64,000 nucleotides of DNA from Arenibacter nanhaiticus (GTDB lineage Bacteria > Bacteroidota > Bacteroidia > Flavobacteriales > Flavobacteriaceae), in NCBI RefSeq assembly GCF_900141935.1, contig NZ_FQYX01000017.1, positions 1-64,000 of the forward strand, written 5' to 3'. Each line of letters starts with the position of its first letter. Position 1 is the stretch's first letter. Below the pieces are notes generated by a model. It saw only the letters and a list, made by a program, of their open reading frames with translations. It searched no databases and was not told the origin of the DNA. Position numbers and translations under genes: made by a program. This document shows, piece by piece, positions 46,655 to 54,038 of the stretch.

Positions 46655-47578
46655 CTATAAATTAACGGTTTCTAGTTTGTTCAATTCCTTAATGGCTCTA
46701 TTGATGGTGCTAAAGGTTCGGATACCTCGCGGTAGTTTCGCTTGCTCTAAATGCGTTGTTTGTTGTCCTAACAGCCAAAGTTCGCTTTTGTTGCTTTTTC
46801 CTATGAAATTCTGAAAATCGGTTAGGTAGGCATCTATTTTATCCTTGGAAGGAGCCACAGTGAAATAAGAGATATAATATAGATTGTCAAAATACTTGTT
46901 TAAATCTACCAGATTTTCCAACGGCATAGACTGTCCTAAGTATATGGTCTTGTAGCCGCTTAGATTAATTTCGTAATTTAAATATAACAGCCCTAGTTCG
47001 TGAATTTCATTTTCTGGTAAAAACAAGACAAAGGTCTTGTCTGTAGTATAGTCGGTATTCGAATGTAGTTTTTCGGTGTGAACAAAAATCACGTGCTTTA
47101 TTAAATGCGTAATAAAGTGTTCGTGGGAGGGGCTTATAGTGTCAGTTTGCCATAGGAGACCAATTTCATTTAAAAAAGGGAGAAAAACATCTTTAAAAAC
47201 AGCTTTAAAGCTTCTGTTTTCGGAGACCTGGTCCAAGGTTTCAAAGAATAAAGCTTGGTCAAAATTCATCATCGCTAGTTTAAAGGAAGCGACCGCATGA
47301 TCTTGTTTGCTTTTTGAAGTCGTTATAGTAGAAATTAAATCTTTGAATTCCTTTTGGGATAATTCAGCTATTTTAGAAATCTTATAACCATTGTTGTATA
47401 GTAAGGTGATGTTTAATAGCTTTTGGAGACTTGTAATGCTGTAGGTTCTTATATTGGTGCTGGTGCGTTCTGGAGAAAGAAGATTGTATCGCTTTTCCCA
47501 AATCCGAATGGTATGCGCTTTTATGCCAGATAAATTTTCTAAATCCCGAATACTGAATTCTTTCTTAACTCTGTTCAT
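46655..47578 (-). CDS. MerR-type regulator with B12-binding domain (CarH-like)
   Basis: A 307-residue regulator. Residues 1-75 form a MerR helix-turn-helix (FSIRDLENLSGIKAHTIRIWEKRYNLL). A helical B12-binding-2 domain follows, with the W-x9-EH motif (LLWQTDTISPSHEH), then a Rossmann-like cobalamin domain with E-x-H-x-x-G (NEIHELG). These are the two signatures of CarH/CarA-type photoreceptors that use adenosylcobalamin to repress carotenoid genes in the dark. First gene of the crt operon, and 8 nt before crtI, so autoregulation is expected. Confidence 0.9.
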   Translation of the reverse strand: MNRVKKEFSIRDLENLSGIKAHTIRIWEKRYNLLSPERTSTNIRTYSITSLQKLLNITLLYNNGYKISKIAELSQKEFKDLISTITTSKSKQDHAVASFKLAMMNFDQALFFETLDQVSENRSFKAVFKDVFLPFLNEIGLLWQTDTISPSHEHFITHLIKHVIFVHTEKLHSNTDYTTDKTFVLFLPENEIHELGLLYLNYEINLSGYKTIYLGQSMPLENLVDLNKYFDNLYYISYFTVAPSKDKIDAYLTDFQNFIGKSNKSELWLLGQQTTHLEQAKLPRGIRTFSTINRAIKELNKLETVNL

Positions 47579-47599
47579 GTTTTATTAAATAAAGCTAAA

Positions 47600-47634
47600 C
47601 AAAATTACGATTAATATTCAATAGATAGTACTAT
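47600..47634 (-). promoter_or_regulatory. Promoter and candidate operator of the carotenoid operon
   Basis: Minus-strand TAATTTTG (47600-47607) is a -7 match, 22 nt before the regulator ATG. The perfect palindrome ATAGTACTAT at 47625-47634 sits where a MerR-type regulator would bind, near the -33 region. The operator call is inference. Confidence 0.45.
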
Positions 47635-47863
47635 TAGTTGCTAAAAAGTACGGAAATTCAGCTGATATGTTGAATTTAGAGGATTGGCGATAGAATAGTC
47701 GCCTATGAAATATAGTTGGTTGGAAGGAAAAACAGGATTAAAAGAGGATTTTTTTTTTTTTAAGCGAGGATGCCAAATGAAAATTAAAGGCGCTTATTTC
47801 TAAAAGTAGTAAAGTGATCCTGTAATTTGGCAAAAAGAATGGCCTTTAAAAACTGTTTTAAAC

Positions 47864-47895
47864 AAAAAAAGCTAAGTGAAATACTTAGCTTTTTT
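47864..47895 (-). terminator. Terminator of tRNA-Lys copy 1
   Basis: AAAAAAGCTAAGT / ACTTAGCTTTTTT, 13-bp inverted repeat with a 5-nt loop, immediately after the tRNA on the minus strand. Confidence 0.85.
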
Positions 47896-47896
47896 G

Positions 47897-47969
47897 TGAC
47901 TTGGCTGGGGCTCGAACCCAGGACCCTCTCCTTAAAAGGGAGATGCTCTACCAACTGAGCTACCAAGTC
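47897..47969 (-). tRNA. tRNA-Lys (anticodon TTT), copy 1
   Basis: 73-nt gene, GACTTGG/CCAAGTC acceptor stem, D-loop AGCTCAGTTGGTAGAGC, anticodon loop CTTTTAA and T-loop GGTTCGA. No CCA is encoded. Discriminator A. Identical by eye to the other three copies. Confidence 0.97.
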
Positions 47970-48163
47970 ATAATGTATGTAGAACAAAAAACCAAGACAA
48001 TGAATAATTGCTATCTATGATATTTTGTGTTGTAGACTAGTTTTAAATAAAAACCTTTTTTGTCAATTTTGCCCTCCTAAGAAGGCCTGTTTGTCAAATT
48101 TAAACAAAGGATTTAAAAACGATGTCAGATAAATAATAAGTGAATGATACACTTAGCTTTTTG

Positions 48164-48236
48164 TGACTTGGCTGGGGCTCGAACCCAGGACCCTCTCCTT
48201 AAAAGGGAGATGCTCTACCAACTGAGCTACCAAGTC
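48164..48236 (-). tRNA. tRNA-Lys (anticodon TTT), copy 2
   Basis: Identical 73 nt to copy 1. The downstream hairpin is degenerate here compared with copy 1. Confidence 0.97.
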
Positions 48237-48300
48237 ATTAATATGCTGCGCAGGACAAAAAATAAAAAACAATGAAAAAACTGTTATTTATACTGCTTAG

Positions 48301-48384
48301 TGCCCACGACTAGATTCGAACTAGCACGTCCTTGCGAACACCACCCCCTCAAGGTGGCGTGTCTACCAATTTCACCACGTGGGC
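48301..48384 (-). tRNA. tRNA-Leu (anticodon GAG)
   Basis: 84-nt class II tRNA: GCCCACG/CGTGGGC acceptor stem, anticodon loop TTGAGGG with GAG at positions 34-36, a long variable arm (TGTTCGCAAGGACG) and T-loop AGTTCGAAT. Reads CUC Leu codons. Sits between two tRNA-Lys copies. Confidence 0.95.
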
Positions 48385-48453
48385 TCTTGAGTTAGATATC
48401 CAAAAATCGGACGCCTTTCTAAAAGAAATGATATAGAAACTATTTCAAATAAA

Positions 48454-48479
48454 AAAAGTTAAGCGGAAACCTAACTTTA
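48454..48479 (-). terminator. Terminator of tRNA-Lys copy 3
   Basis: AAAGTTA / TAACTTT stem with a 10-nt loop in which a further G-C pair can form. Followed by T7 on the minus strand. Same sequence class as 48706-48729. Confidence 0.65.
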
Positions 48480-48480
48480 G

Positions 48481-48553
48481 TGACTTGGCTGGGGCTCGAA
48501 CCCAGGACCCTCTCCTTAAAAGGGAGATGCTCTACCAACTGAGCTACCAAGTC
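48481..48553 (-). tRNA. tRNA-Lys (anticodon TTT), copy 3
   Basis: Identical 73 nt to copies 1, 2 and 4. Confidence 0.97.
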
Positions 48554-48705
48554 AGAATGTATATCGTATAAAAATAAATCTGTTTTAATATACGTTTCTA
48601 ATGATCAGATCTATGCTTGCATCTGACTGCTGTGCATTTAAATCTTTTATTCAATATTTCAGAGATAACCCTAAACCGTTATTTTAGGCGTTATTAAAAA
48701 TTAAA

Positions 48706-48729
48706 AAAGTTAAGTGGAAACCTAACTTT
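48706..48729 (-). terminator. Terminator of tRNA-Lys copy 4
   Basis: AAAGTTA / TAACTTT stem, near-identical to the terminator of copy 3 (one loop base differs), indicating that the spacer was duplicated together with the tRNA. Confidence 0.65.
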
Positions 48730-48731
48730 AG

Positions 48732-48804
48732 TGACTTGGCTGGGGCTCGAACCCAGGACCCTCTCCTTAAAAGGGAGATGCTCTACCAACTGAGCTACCA
48801 AGTC
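48732..48804 (-). tRNA. tRNA-Lys (anticodon TTT), copy 4
   Basis: Identical 73 nt to copies 1-3; first in transcription order of the minus-strand array. Confidence 0.97.
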
Positions 48805-48941
48805 ATTATTTGTGGCGAACACGGCGTGTTTGCGGGTGCAAATATACGACCATTTGTGAAGCCACCAAATGCTTTTTCAATTTTTTTGGTTTTTTTTTGA
48901 TATCCCATTTTAATGAGGCAATTTTACAGGAAATTAGAATT

Positions 48942-49457
48942 GTGAAAATAGCATTGGTTGGATATATGGGTAGTGGGAAGTCTACTATCGGTAAATTGTT
49001 GTCTAAAGATTTGGCAAGCAGTTTTTTAGATTTGGATGAAGTTATTGAAGACGGACTTGGAGATTCTATTTCCAATGTGTTTAAGACACATGGGGAGATC
49101 TTTTTTCGTAAAAAAGAACACCAATATTTAAATGAAGTTTTAACGGAAAAAAATAATTTTATTCTCTCTACAGGTGGGGGCACACCCTGTTATTCTGGAA
49201 ATATGGAGACTATGTTGGCCATGGCCGACTATGTTTTTTACCTAAAAGTGTCCATTCCCGGACTGGCAGAACGTCTTATAAAAGAAAAAGACCACAGGCC
49301 TTTGATAAAAAATATACCCAATGATGAGTTGCCAGAGTTTATAGGGAAGCACTTGTTCGAAAGAAATAACTATTACCTAAAGGCTCCCTACATCATAACT
49401 TGTGATCATAAAGAGCCTCAGGAAATTGTTGAAGAGATAAAAGGCTTACTCCGTTAA
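48942..49457 (+). CDS. aroK: Shikimate kinase
   Basis: A 171-residue kinase of the aromatic amino-acid pathway (shikimate to shikimate 3-phosphate). The P-loop is GYMGSGKSTIG (about 7-17), followed by DLDEVIE (Mg/shikimate Asp), the shikimate Arg in FRKKEHQYL and STGGGTPC (Walker B-like). The start is taken as the GTG at 48942, giving MKIALVGYMGSGKS; an earlier ATG at 48810 would extend the protein by 44 unlikely residues into the tRNA region. Its end overlaps the convergent phosphoribosyltransferase gene by 12 nt. Confidence 0.93.
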   Translation: MKIALVGYMGSGKSTIGKLLSKDLASSFLDLDEVIEDGLGDSISNVFKTHGEIFFRKKEHQYLNEVLTEKNNFILSTGGGTPCYSGNMETMLAMADYVFYLKVSIPGLAERLIKEKDHRPLIKNIPNDELPEFIGKHLFERNNYYLKAPYIITCDHKEPQEIVEEIKGLLR

Positions 49458-49946
49458 ATAGACACGGTCGTTTTCTGGGCTAAACTCTACCTCTACATGT
49501 TCTTGTAAAGAAGTAGATAGAGAAATGCCCTTGAAATCTGCTTTTACAGGATATTTCTTGTGATTTCGGTTTACTAGCACAGCTGTTTTTAATTGCTTTA
49601 AGGGAACTCTAAGGAAATGATGCACTCCATATATTAAGGTAGTACCCGAATTAAGGACGTCGTCTATCAAAACTACCGATTTGTTGGTGTATTCTTCTTC
49701 TGGAATGGAAGTCTGTACGCCGGTAGTAAGCGGATTCGATTTGTTCATGCTCACTTCGCATAAGGTAATCTGGGCTTCCGTAATGGTATTGAGAACAGCT
49801 TGGATTTTTTTGGCGAAGTTTAAACCGCCCCCAACAATCCCAGCGATGATTATTTCGGTTTCAAAAACATTGGCTTCGTATATTTGATAGGCGATGCGCT
49901 TAATTTTGTGTTGTATTTCTTGGTGTGATAATATGTTGTTGACCAT
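49446..49946 (-). CDS. Phosphoribosyltransferase family protein (PyrR/Hpt-like)
   Basis: A 166-residue type I PRTase. The PRPP-binding motif VVLIDDVLNSGTTLIYG (about 92-108) is perfect. Other features are the N-terminal hood helix and IIAGIVGGGLNFAKKI. Similar proteins are annotated PyrR-like or hypoxanthine PRTase-like, and the base specificity cannot be told. The start MVNNILSH (49946) is preferred to a Met three residues earlier. It lies 9 nt from the methyltransferase gene upstream. Confidence 0.86.
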   Translation of the reverse strand: MVNNILSHQEIQHKIKRIAYQIYEANVFETEIIIAGIVGGGLNFAKKIQAVLNTITEAQITLCEVSMNKSNPLTTGVQTSIPEEEYTNKSVVLIDDVLNSGTTLIYGVHHFLRVPLKQLKTAVLVNRNHKKYPVKADFKGISLSTSLQEHVEVEFSPENDRVYLTE

Positions 49947-49955
49947 AATGTGCAA

Positions 49956-50543
49956 TTATTTGGATTCAAAGATAAAAAACAGTTCTTTACCTGCTCTTGG
50001 TTTTATAGAATTGTAGGCGTTTTCTAATATCTTAATGGTAAAGTCTTTTGAAAAAAGCATTTTGTACTCCTTCTGGTCTCCACCAAAGGGCGGACCTGAT
50101 TCCGTTAAGGGGAAATTAAACAGTAGCCCTGCCAATTTTCCCTTGGGTTTTAAGAGTTGTTTCATTTTACGTGCATAGGCCGGTCGTAGACTCGGGTCCA
50201 AGGCGCAAAAAAAGGTCTGTTCCAATATAAGGTCAAAATCGGAAAGTTCAAGATCAAAGAAGTCTCCCTCAATAAGTGTTGCCCTATCGGTTTTTGTAAG
50301 CCTGCCTCTTAACTGCTCTAACGGGGGTTTGGCTATGTCGATGACTGTAATATTGCAGAACCCCTGTTCTGCTAGGTACACCGCCTCATAGCCGTTTCCG
50401 GCCCCGGGAATTAAAATCTTGATCGTTTTATCACGGAGTTGATCTATATAGGACTTTAAAGGGGTAGAAATATGGCCTATGTCCCATCCGGTATCCTGAT
50501 TAATATACCTGTCTTCCCAAAATTCTTTATTCAGGTTCTTCAT
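49956..50543 (-). CDS. SAM-dependent methyltransferase, TPMT-like
   Basis: A 195-residue class I methyltransferase resembling the thiopurine S-methyltransferase family: FWEDRYINQDTGWDIGHISTPL near the start, SAM motif I ILIPGAGNGYEAVYLAEQG, motif II IEGDFFDLE and the LILEQTFFCALDP segment. The natural substrate is probably a thiol or chalcogen compound but is not determined. Its start overlaps the end of the S4 gene by 17 nt. Confidence 0.87.
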   Translation of the reverse strand: MKNLNKEFWEDRYINQDTGWDIGHISTPLKSYIDQLRDKTIKILIPGAGNGYEAVYLAEQGFCNITVIDIAKPPLEQLRGRLTKTDRATLIEGDFFDLELSDFDLILEQTFFCALDPSLRPAYARKMKQLLKPKGKLAGLLFNFPLTESGPPFGGDQKEYKMLFSKDFTIKILENAYNSIKPRAGKELFFIFESK

Positions 50544-50901
50544 GCAAATAGTCGTCTATTTCTCTTCTGTCCTTCTTTGTGGGGCGTCCTGTTCCCTTCT
50601 TTCTGTAGTAATCCTTGGAAAACTTTAAAAGTTCATTGTGTTCAAAAGCCTCTTTTGGAGTAGTATCCTTTCGATAGATGTCTACTAATTTGGCGCCCAC
50701 CCTGCTTTCTGGGATGTCTAAAACAGTAAATTCGTAATTAATTTGATCTTTACGGACAATAACTTTGTCCGTAGGGTACACTTCTCGGGAAGGTTTAACC
50801 ACCTGCCCGTTAATCCTTATATGTCCCTTTTTACATGCTTCCGAAGCGATATTTCTGGTCTTAAAATAACGGGTGCTCCATAAGTATTTGTCAATCCGCA
50901 T
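50527..50901 (-). CDS. RNA-binding S4 domain protein (Hsp15-like)
   Basis: A 124-residue protein. The S4 domain fills residues 1-48 (MRIDKYLWSTRYFKTRNIASEACKKGHIRINGQVVKPS) and a basic tail follows. E. coli Hsp15 (HslR) binds stalled 50S subunits with nascent tRNA and aids their recycling; the same role is plausible. First gene in the minus-strand cluster of three. Confidence 0.88.
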   Translation of the reverse strand: MRIDKYLWSTRYFKTRNIASEACKKGHIRINGQVVKPSREVYPTDKVIVRKDQINYEFTVLDIPESRVGAKLVDIYRKDTTPKEAFEHNELLKFSKDYYRKKGTGRPTKKDRREIDDYLHEEPE

Positions 50902-50980
50902 AAACTATTGAAATTCTTTGTTAACGTCTTCTACAAAAATAGGGGAAAATTGTATCTTGCGGCCTTTAAATAAGAAATCA

Positions 50981-51916
50981 ATGAATATTAAAAGAATTCT
51001 TTTCCTCGCATTAATTGTCACTTTTGTATACTCATGTAAGAAAGATGACGGTGGATCTTCTATACCCCCAACACCGCCAAGATTATTAAGTGAAGTGGCG
51101 GTGGAAAATGATGCCGAGATAAAAACCTTTCTGGAAACTCATTTTTACAATTACGAAGCCTTTGAAAACCCAACAGAGGATTTTGATTACAGGATCGTGA
51201 TTGATACGATAGCTGGAGTTAATTCCGAGAAAACTCCGTTAATAGATCAGGTGAAGATAGAAGTAGTAAAAGTGTCTACCTCAGATTTGCGTTTGGGAGC
51301 GGAAGCAATCGTAGAAACAGATATTCCTCACAATCTTTATTATTTAATAGCCAGGGAAGGAGAAGGTGTTAGTCCTACTTCGGTAGATTCTGTATACGTG
51401 AATTATCAGGGTACAGCACTGAGCGGAGATATTTTTGACAGTCAAATAGGAGCTCCTGTTTGGTTTGACTTGCCAGGGCTGGTAAACGGATTTAGAAAAG
51501 GGATTACTAAATTTAAGACCGGTGGTGAGGTTCAAGAGAATGGCGATGGTACTTATACGGTGCCAGGTTCAGGGATCGGAATGCTTTTTATACCATCTGG
51601 ACTAGGGTATTTTAACGGAAGTGCTACTGGAAAATCTTATGACCCTTTGGTTTTTGAAATAAATTTGTTGGCCATGAAATCGTCTGACCACGATGGCGAT
51701 GGAGTAATTACTGCTCTTGAAGATTTAGATGGCGATGGTGATCTTTTTAACGATGATACCGACGGGGATAAATTTCCGAATTATATGGATAAAGACGATG
51801 ATGGAGATGGTGTCTCAACAAGGGACGAAATAGAAATTGATGCAGAAGGGAATGTAACTTTCCCAGATACGGATGGGGATGGCATTCCTGATTATTTAGA
51901 TGCAGATACGAAATAG
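50981..51916 (+). CDS. FKBP-type lipoprotein with C-terminal calcium-repeat tail
   Basis: A 311-residue protein. The lipobox is FVYSC (Cys19). After a linker, residues about 105-235 form an FKBP-like PPIase domain (VDSVYVNYQGTALSGDIFDS, VNGFRKGITKFKTGGE, GMLFIPSGLGYFNG). The last 70 residues hold Asp-rich TSP3-like calcium repeats (DHDGDGVITALEDLDGDGD..., [14 protein letters not shown]), an uncommon addition to an FKBP. The start at 50981 precedes a clean lipoprotein signal; an earlier in-frame ATG does not. Envelope PPIase, perhaps linked to gliding/T9SS as in GldI-like FKBPs, but that is inference. Confidence 0.88.
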   Translation: MNIKRILFLALIVTFVYSCKKDDGGSSIPPTPPRLLSEVAVENDAEIKTFLETHFYNYEAFENPTEDFDYRIVIDTIAGVNSEKTPLIDQVKIEVVKVSTSDLRLGAEAIVETDIPHNLYYLIAREGEGVSPTSVDSVYVNYQGTALSGDIFDSQIGAPVWFDLPGLVNGFRKGITKFKTGGEVQENGDGTYTVPGSGIGMLFIPSGLGYFNGSATGKSYDPLVFEINLLAMKSSDHDGDGVITALEDLDGDGDLFNDDTDGDKFPNYMDKDDDGDGVSTRDEIEIDAEGNVTFPDTDGDGIPDYLDADTK

Positions 51917-51943
51917 TCTGTCTCTGTTTATAATTTAAATAAG

Positions 51944-51983
51944 ACCAGCTTTTGAAAATAGTTCAGAAGCTGGTTTTTTTTTG
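51944..51983 (+). terminator. Terminator of the FKBP lipoprotein gene
   Basis: ACCAGCTTtTGA / TCAgAAGCTGGT stem (one mismatch) with a 7-nt loop and T9 tail, 28 nt after the stop. Confidence 0.88.
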
Positions 51984-52104
51984 TAGCGACATTTCGTGTC
52001 CAAATTGAACATAGATGAGTGTTGTGGCAGGATGAAGAAAAATAATGGGGGTGTAGTTATTATGGGTTGATGCCGGATTCTTGGAGGTCTTCTAATAATG
52101 CTTT

Positions 52105-52184
52105 GGGCGTTCCCTCCTTCGTCGGGCGGGCCCTTGTCTATATCCCTTGCTTCGCTGCGGGGATGCCGCCGCGGTCCCTAACGC
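52105..52184 (+). repeat. 80-nt GC-rich interspersed repeat, copy 4
   Basis: Exactly 80 nt, C28/G70 variant, closest to copy 1. Sense relative to the FKBP gene, which ends 188 nt before. The tandem hairpin array starts 16 nt later. Confidence 0.92.
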
Positions 52185-52199
52185 AATAAATATAATAAG

Positions 52200-52345
52200 A
52201 TCAATTATCATGGCTTTCAAGTCATGATTTAAAGGAGAGGAGTCTGCAGTATCAATTACCATGGCCTTCAAACTATGGATTTAAAGAAGAGGGGGCTGTA
52301 ATATCAATAGCCATAGCCTTCAAGTCATGGGCTTCAATATAAAAG
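52200..52345. repeat. Tandem array of three roughly 52-nt hairpin units
   Basis: Units start at 52200, 52251 and 52303 (periods 51 and 52), each opening with ATCAATA/TTA and a (C/T)CATGGC...TTCAA...CATG(G/A) inverted repeat, then a GGATTTAAAG-like tail (degenerate in unit 3). Stem ends change together: ATCATG/CATGAT in unit 1, CCAT/ATGG in units 2 and 3. No coding frame. Confidence 0.75.
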
Positions 52346-52381
52346 AAAACCGCCTATTGAATATATCCAATAGGCGGTTTT
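52346..52381 (-). terminator. Terminator of the outer-membrane protein gene
   Basis: AAAACCGCCTATTGg / cCAATAGGCGGTTTT, 15-bp inverted repeat with a 6-nt loop, 30 nt after the minus-strand stop and just after the tandem array. A- and T-runs on both sides make it bidirectional. Confidence 0.92.
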
Positions 52382-52411
52382 GTACTTTAATGTTATAAAA
52401 GTTAAAGCTTC

Positions 52412-52999
52412 TTAAAGGCTAATGGCTAAACTTAAAATTAATTGATCTGGTCTAGTGTCTATTCTGTCACCAGTAGTTATCCCGTTAGAATTAAATACGG
52501 TTACTTCGTTTTCGGTAAAGCCTCTTTCGTATCTAAGGTCTATTCCGAACTTCCCAAAAGAAATACCGGCACCAATATTCAATCCAACTGTAAAATCATT
52601 TTCAACATCGCCAATGGTTATCCCGTCAAAATCCGTATCCAAAATATATTGGAAAGATGGACCGGCAAAAACCTGTAGTGGGCCAACTAGATTAACACCT
52701 ACAAGAAGCGGAAGGTCTAGTTTGCTCATGTCAAGACTATTGTTTTCGTAGTCTGATTTCGTTTTGGTATACACCAATTCTGGTCTAAAGTAAATATCCG
52801 TACCTACCTTGCCAAAAAATCCAACGTGATAACCAACATTGCTATCCGGATTTTTATAAGCATCTTCAGTAGATTCAAAATAATCACCGTTAGCACCATA
52901 ATTTAGACCTGCTTTGATCCCAAAACCAGGATCTTTTTGCGCGATAGCAGTGAAGCTTCCTAAAGCAAATACTGCCAGTAAAAATGTTTTCTTTATCAT
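52412..52999 (-). CDS. Outer-membrane beta-barrel protein (porin-like)
   Basis: A 195-residue protein with a signal peptide ending AIAQ (about residue 20), then eight amphipathic strands typical of the OMP beta-brl_2/PorT-like family (GFGIKAGLNYGAN, VGYHVGFFGKV, DIYFRPELVYTK, and a C-terminal LILSLAISL). Function unknown; small barrels of this type are abundant in Bacteroidetes envelopes. Single gene. Confidence 0.87.
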   Translation of the reverse strand: MIKKTFLLAVFALGSFTAIAQKDPGFGIKAGLNYGANGDYFESTEDAYKNPDSNVGYHVGFFGKVGTDIYFRPELVYTKTKSDYENNSLDMSKLDLPLLVGVNLVGPLQVFAGPSFQYILDTDFDGITIGDVENDFTVGLNIGAGISFGKFGIDLRYERGFTENEVTVFNSNGITTGDRIDTRPDQLILSLAISL

Positions 53000-53046
53000 A
53001 ATGAATTAATTTTTAAAGTTAATATTAACCAAAAATGATACCAAGA

Positions 53047-54000
53047 TTACTTTCTTTTAAGCACTTTTTGAACGGCTTTTTCAATCGCGGCTGCGTTTAA
53101 GCCGTATTTTTCCATTAATTGCGCTGGGGTTCCGCTTTCTCCAAAAGTATCTTGGGTAGCTACAAACTCCTGAGGTGTCGGGCGTGCAGTCGCTAAGAAT
53201 CCGGCAATGCTTTCTCCTAATCCTCCTAAATAGTTGTGTTCCTCGGCAGAAACAACACAGCCTGTTTTTTCTACAGATTTTAAAATAGCCTCCGTGTCTA
53301 GTGGTTTAATAGTATGGATATTGATAACCTCGGCAGAGATACCTGCTTTTTCTAAGTTCTCGGCAGCGATCAATGCTTCCCATACTAAATGACCCGTAGC
53401 TACAATAGTAACATCGGTACCTTCGTTAAGCATTACAGCTTTCCCGATTTCAAATTTCTGGTCTTCTGGAGTAAAGTTAGCTACTTTTGGTCTTCCGAAA
53501 CGCAAGTAAACAGGACCTTCATATTCTGCAATAGCGATGGTTGCCGCTTTGGTCTGGTTGTAATCACATGGGTTGATTACGACCATTCCAGGGAGCATTT
53601 TCATCATCCCTATGTCTTCTAATATTTGGTGTGTTGCACCATCTTCACCTAAGGTAAGTCCTGCGTGTGAGGCACATATTTTTACGTTCTTGTCAGAATA
53701 AGCTATAGATTGTCTGATTTGATCGTATACCCTTCCTGTAGAAAAGTTTGCAAAGGTTCCGGTAAAGGGAATTTTTCCTCCAATGGTAAGTCCAGCTGCA
53801 ATCCCCATCATGTTTGCTTCGGCAATACCTATTTGGAAAAAACGCTCTGGGTTTTCCTCAATAAATTTTTCCATTTTAAGGGAACCTATCAAATCGGCAC
53901 AAAGGGCAACTACATTTGGGTTGGTTCTTCCTAGTTCAGTAAGTCCAGCTCCAAAACCGCTCCTTGTATCGTTCTTACCTTGATCTATATATTTTTTCAT
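53047..54000 (-). CDS. Transketolase, C-terminal subunit
   Basis: A 317-residue half of a split transketolase: pyrimidine-binding domain (1-165, with DLIGSLKMEKFIEENPERFFQIGIAEANMMGIAAG, where the activating Glu sits) and the C-terminal domain (about 185-310). It transfers two-carbon units between sugar phosphates in the pentose phosphate pathway together with the adjacent N-terminal subunit, encoded 38 nt upstream. The split form is standard in Bacteroidetes. Confidence 0.94.
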   Translation of the reverse strand: MKKYIDQGKNDTRSGFGAGLTELGRTNPNVVALCADLIGSLKMEKFIEENPERFFQIGIAEANMMGIAAGLTIGGKIPFTGTFANFSTGRVYDQIRQSIAYSDKNVKICASHAGLTLGEDGATHQILEDIGMMKMLPGMVVINPCDYNQTKAATIAIAEYEGPVYLRFGRPKVANFTPEDQKFEIGKAVMLNEGTDVTIVATGHLVWEALIAAENLEKAGISAEVINIHTIKPLDTEAILKSVEKTGCVVSAEEHNYLGGLGESIAGFLATARPTPQEFVATQDTFGESGTPAQLMEKYGLNAAAIEKAVQKVLKRK

Positions 54001-54038
54001 AGTGTATTTTCTTTATTGTTATTTGGAAATGCAGGGGA

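Larger units (their letters stand above)
47579..47896. other. Spacer between the crt operon and the tRNA cluster
   Basis: Holds the crt promoter region, an 11-T run at about 47751 and the terminator at 47864-47895. No gene seen. Confidence 0.6.
51917..52411. other. Convergent spacer rich in repeats
   Basis: Contains a terminator, 80-nt repeat copy 4, a three-unit tandem hairpin array and a second terminator, with no gene. Confidence 0.75.

Noticed and set aside
47897-48804. Regularly repeated sequence that could suggest a CRISPR array
   Set aside because: The repeats are whole tRNA-Lys genes with clover-leaf structure and uneven spacing, and there are no cas genes.
52200-52345. The tandem array as a CRISPR array
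   Set aside because: The units are contiguous near-copies rather than repeats with unique spacers, and there are only three.
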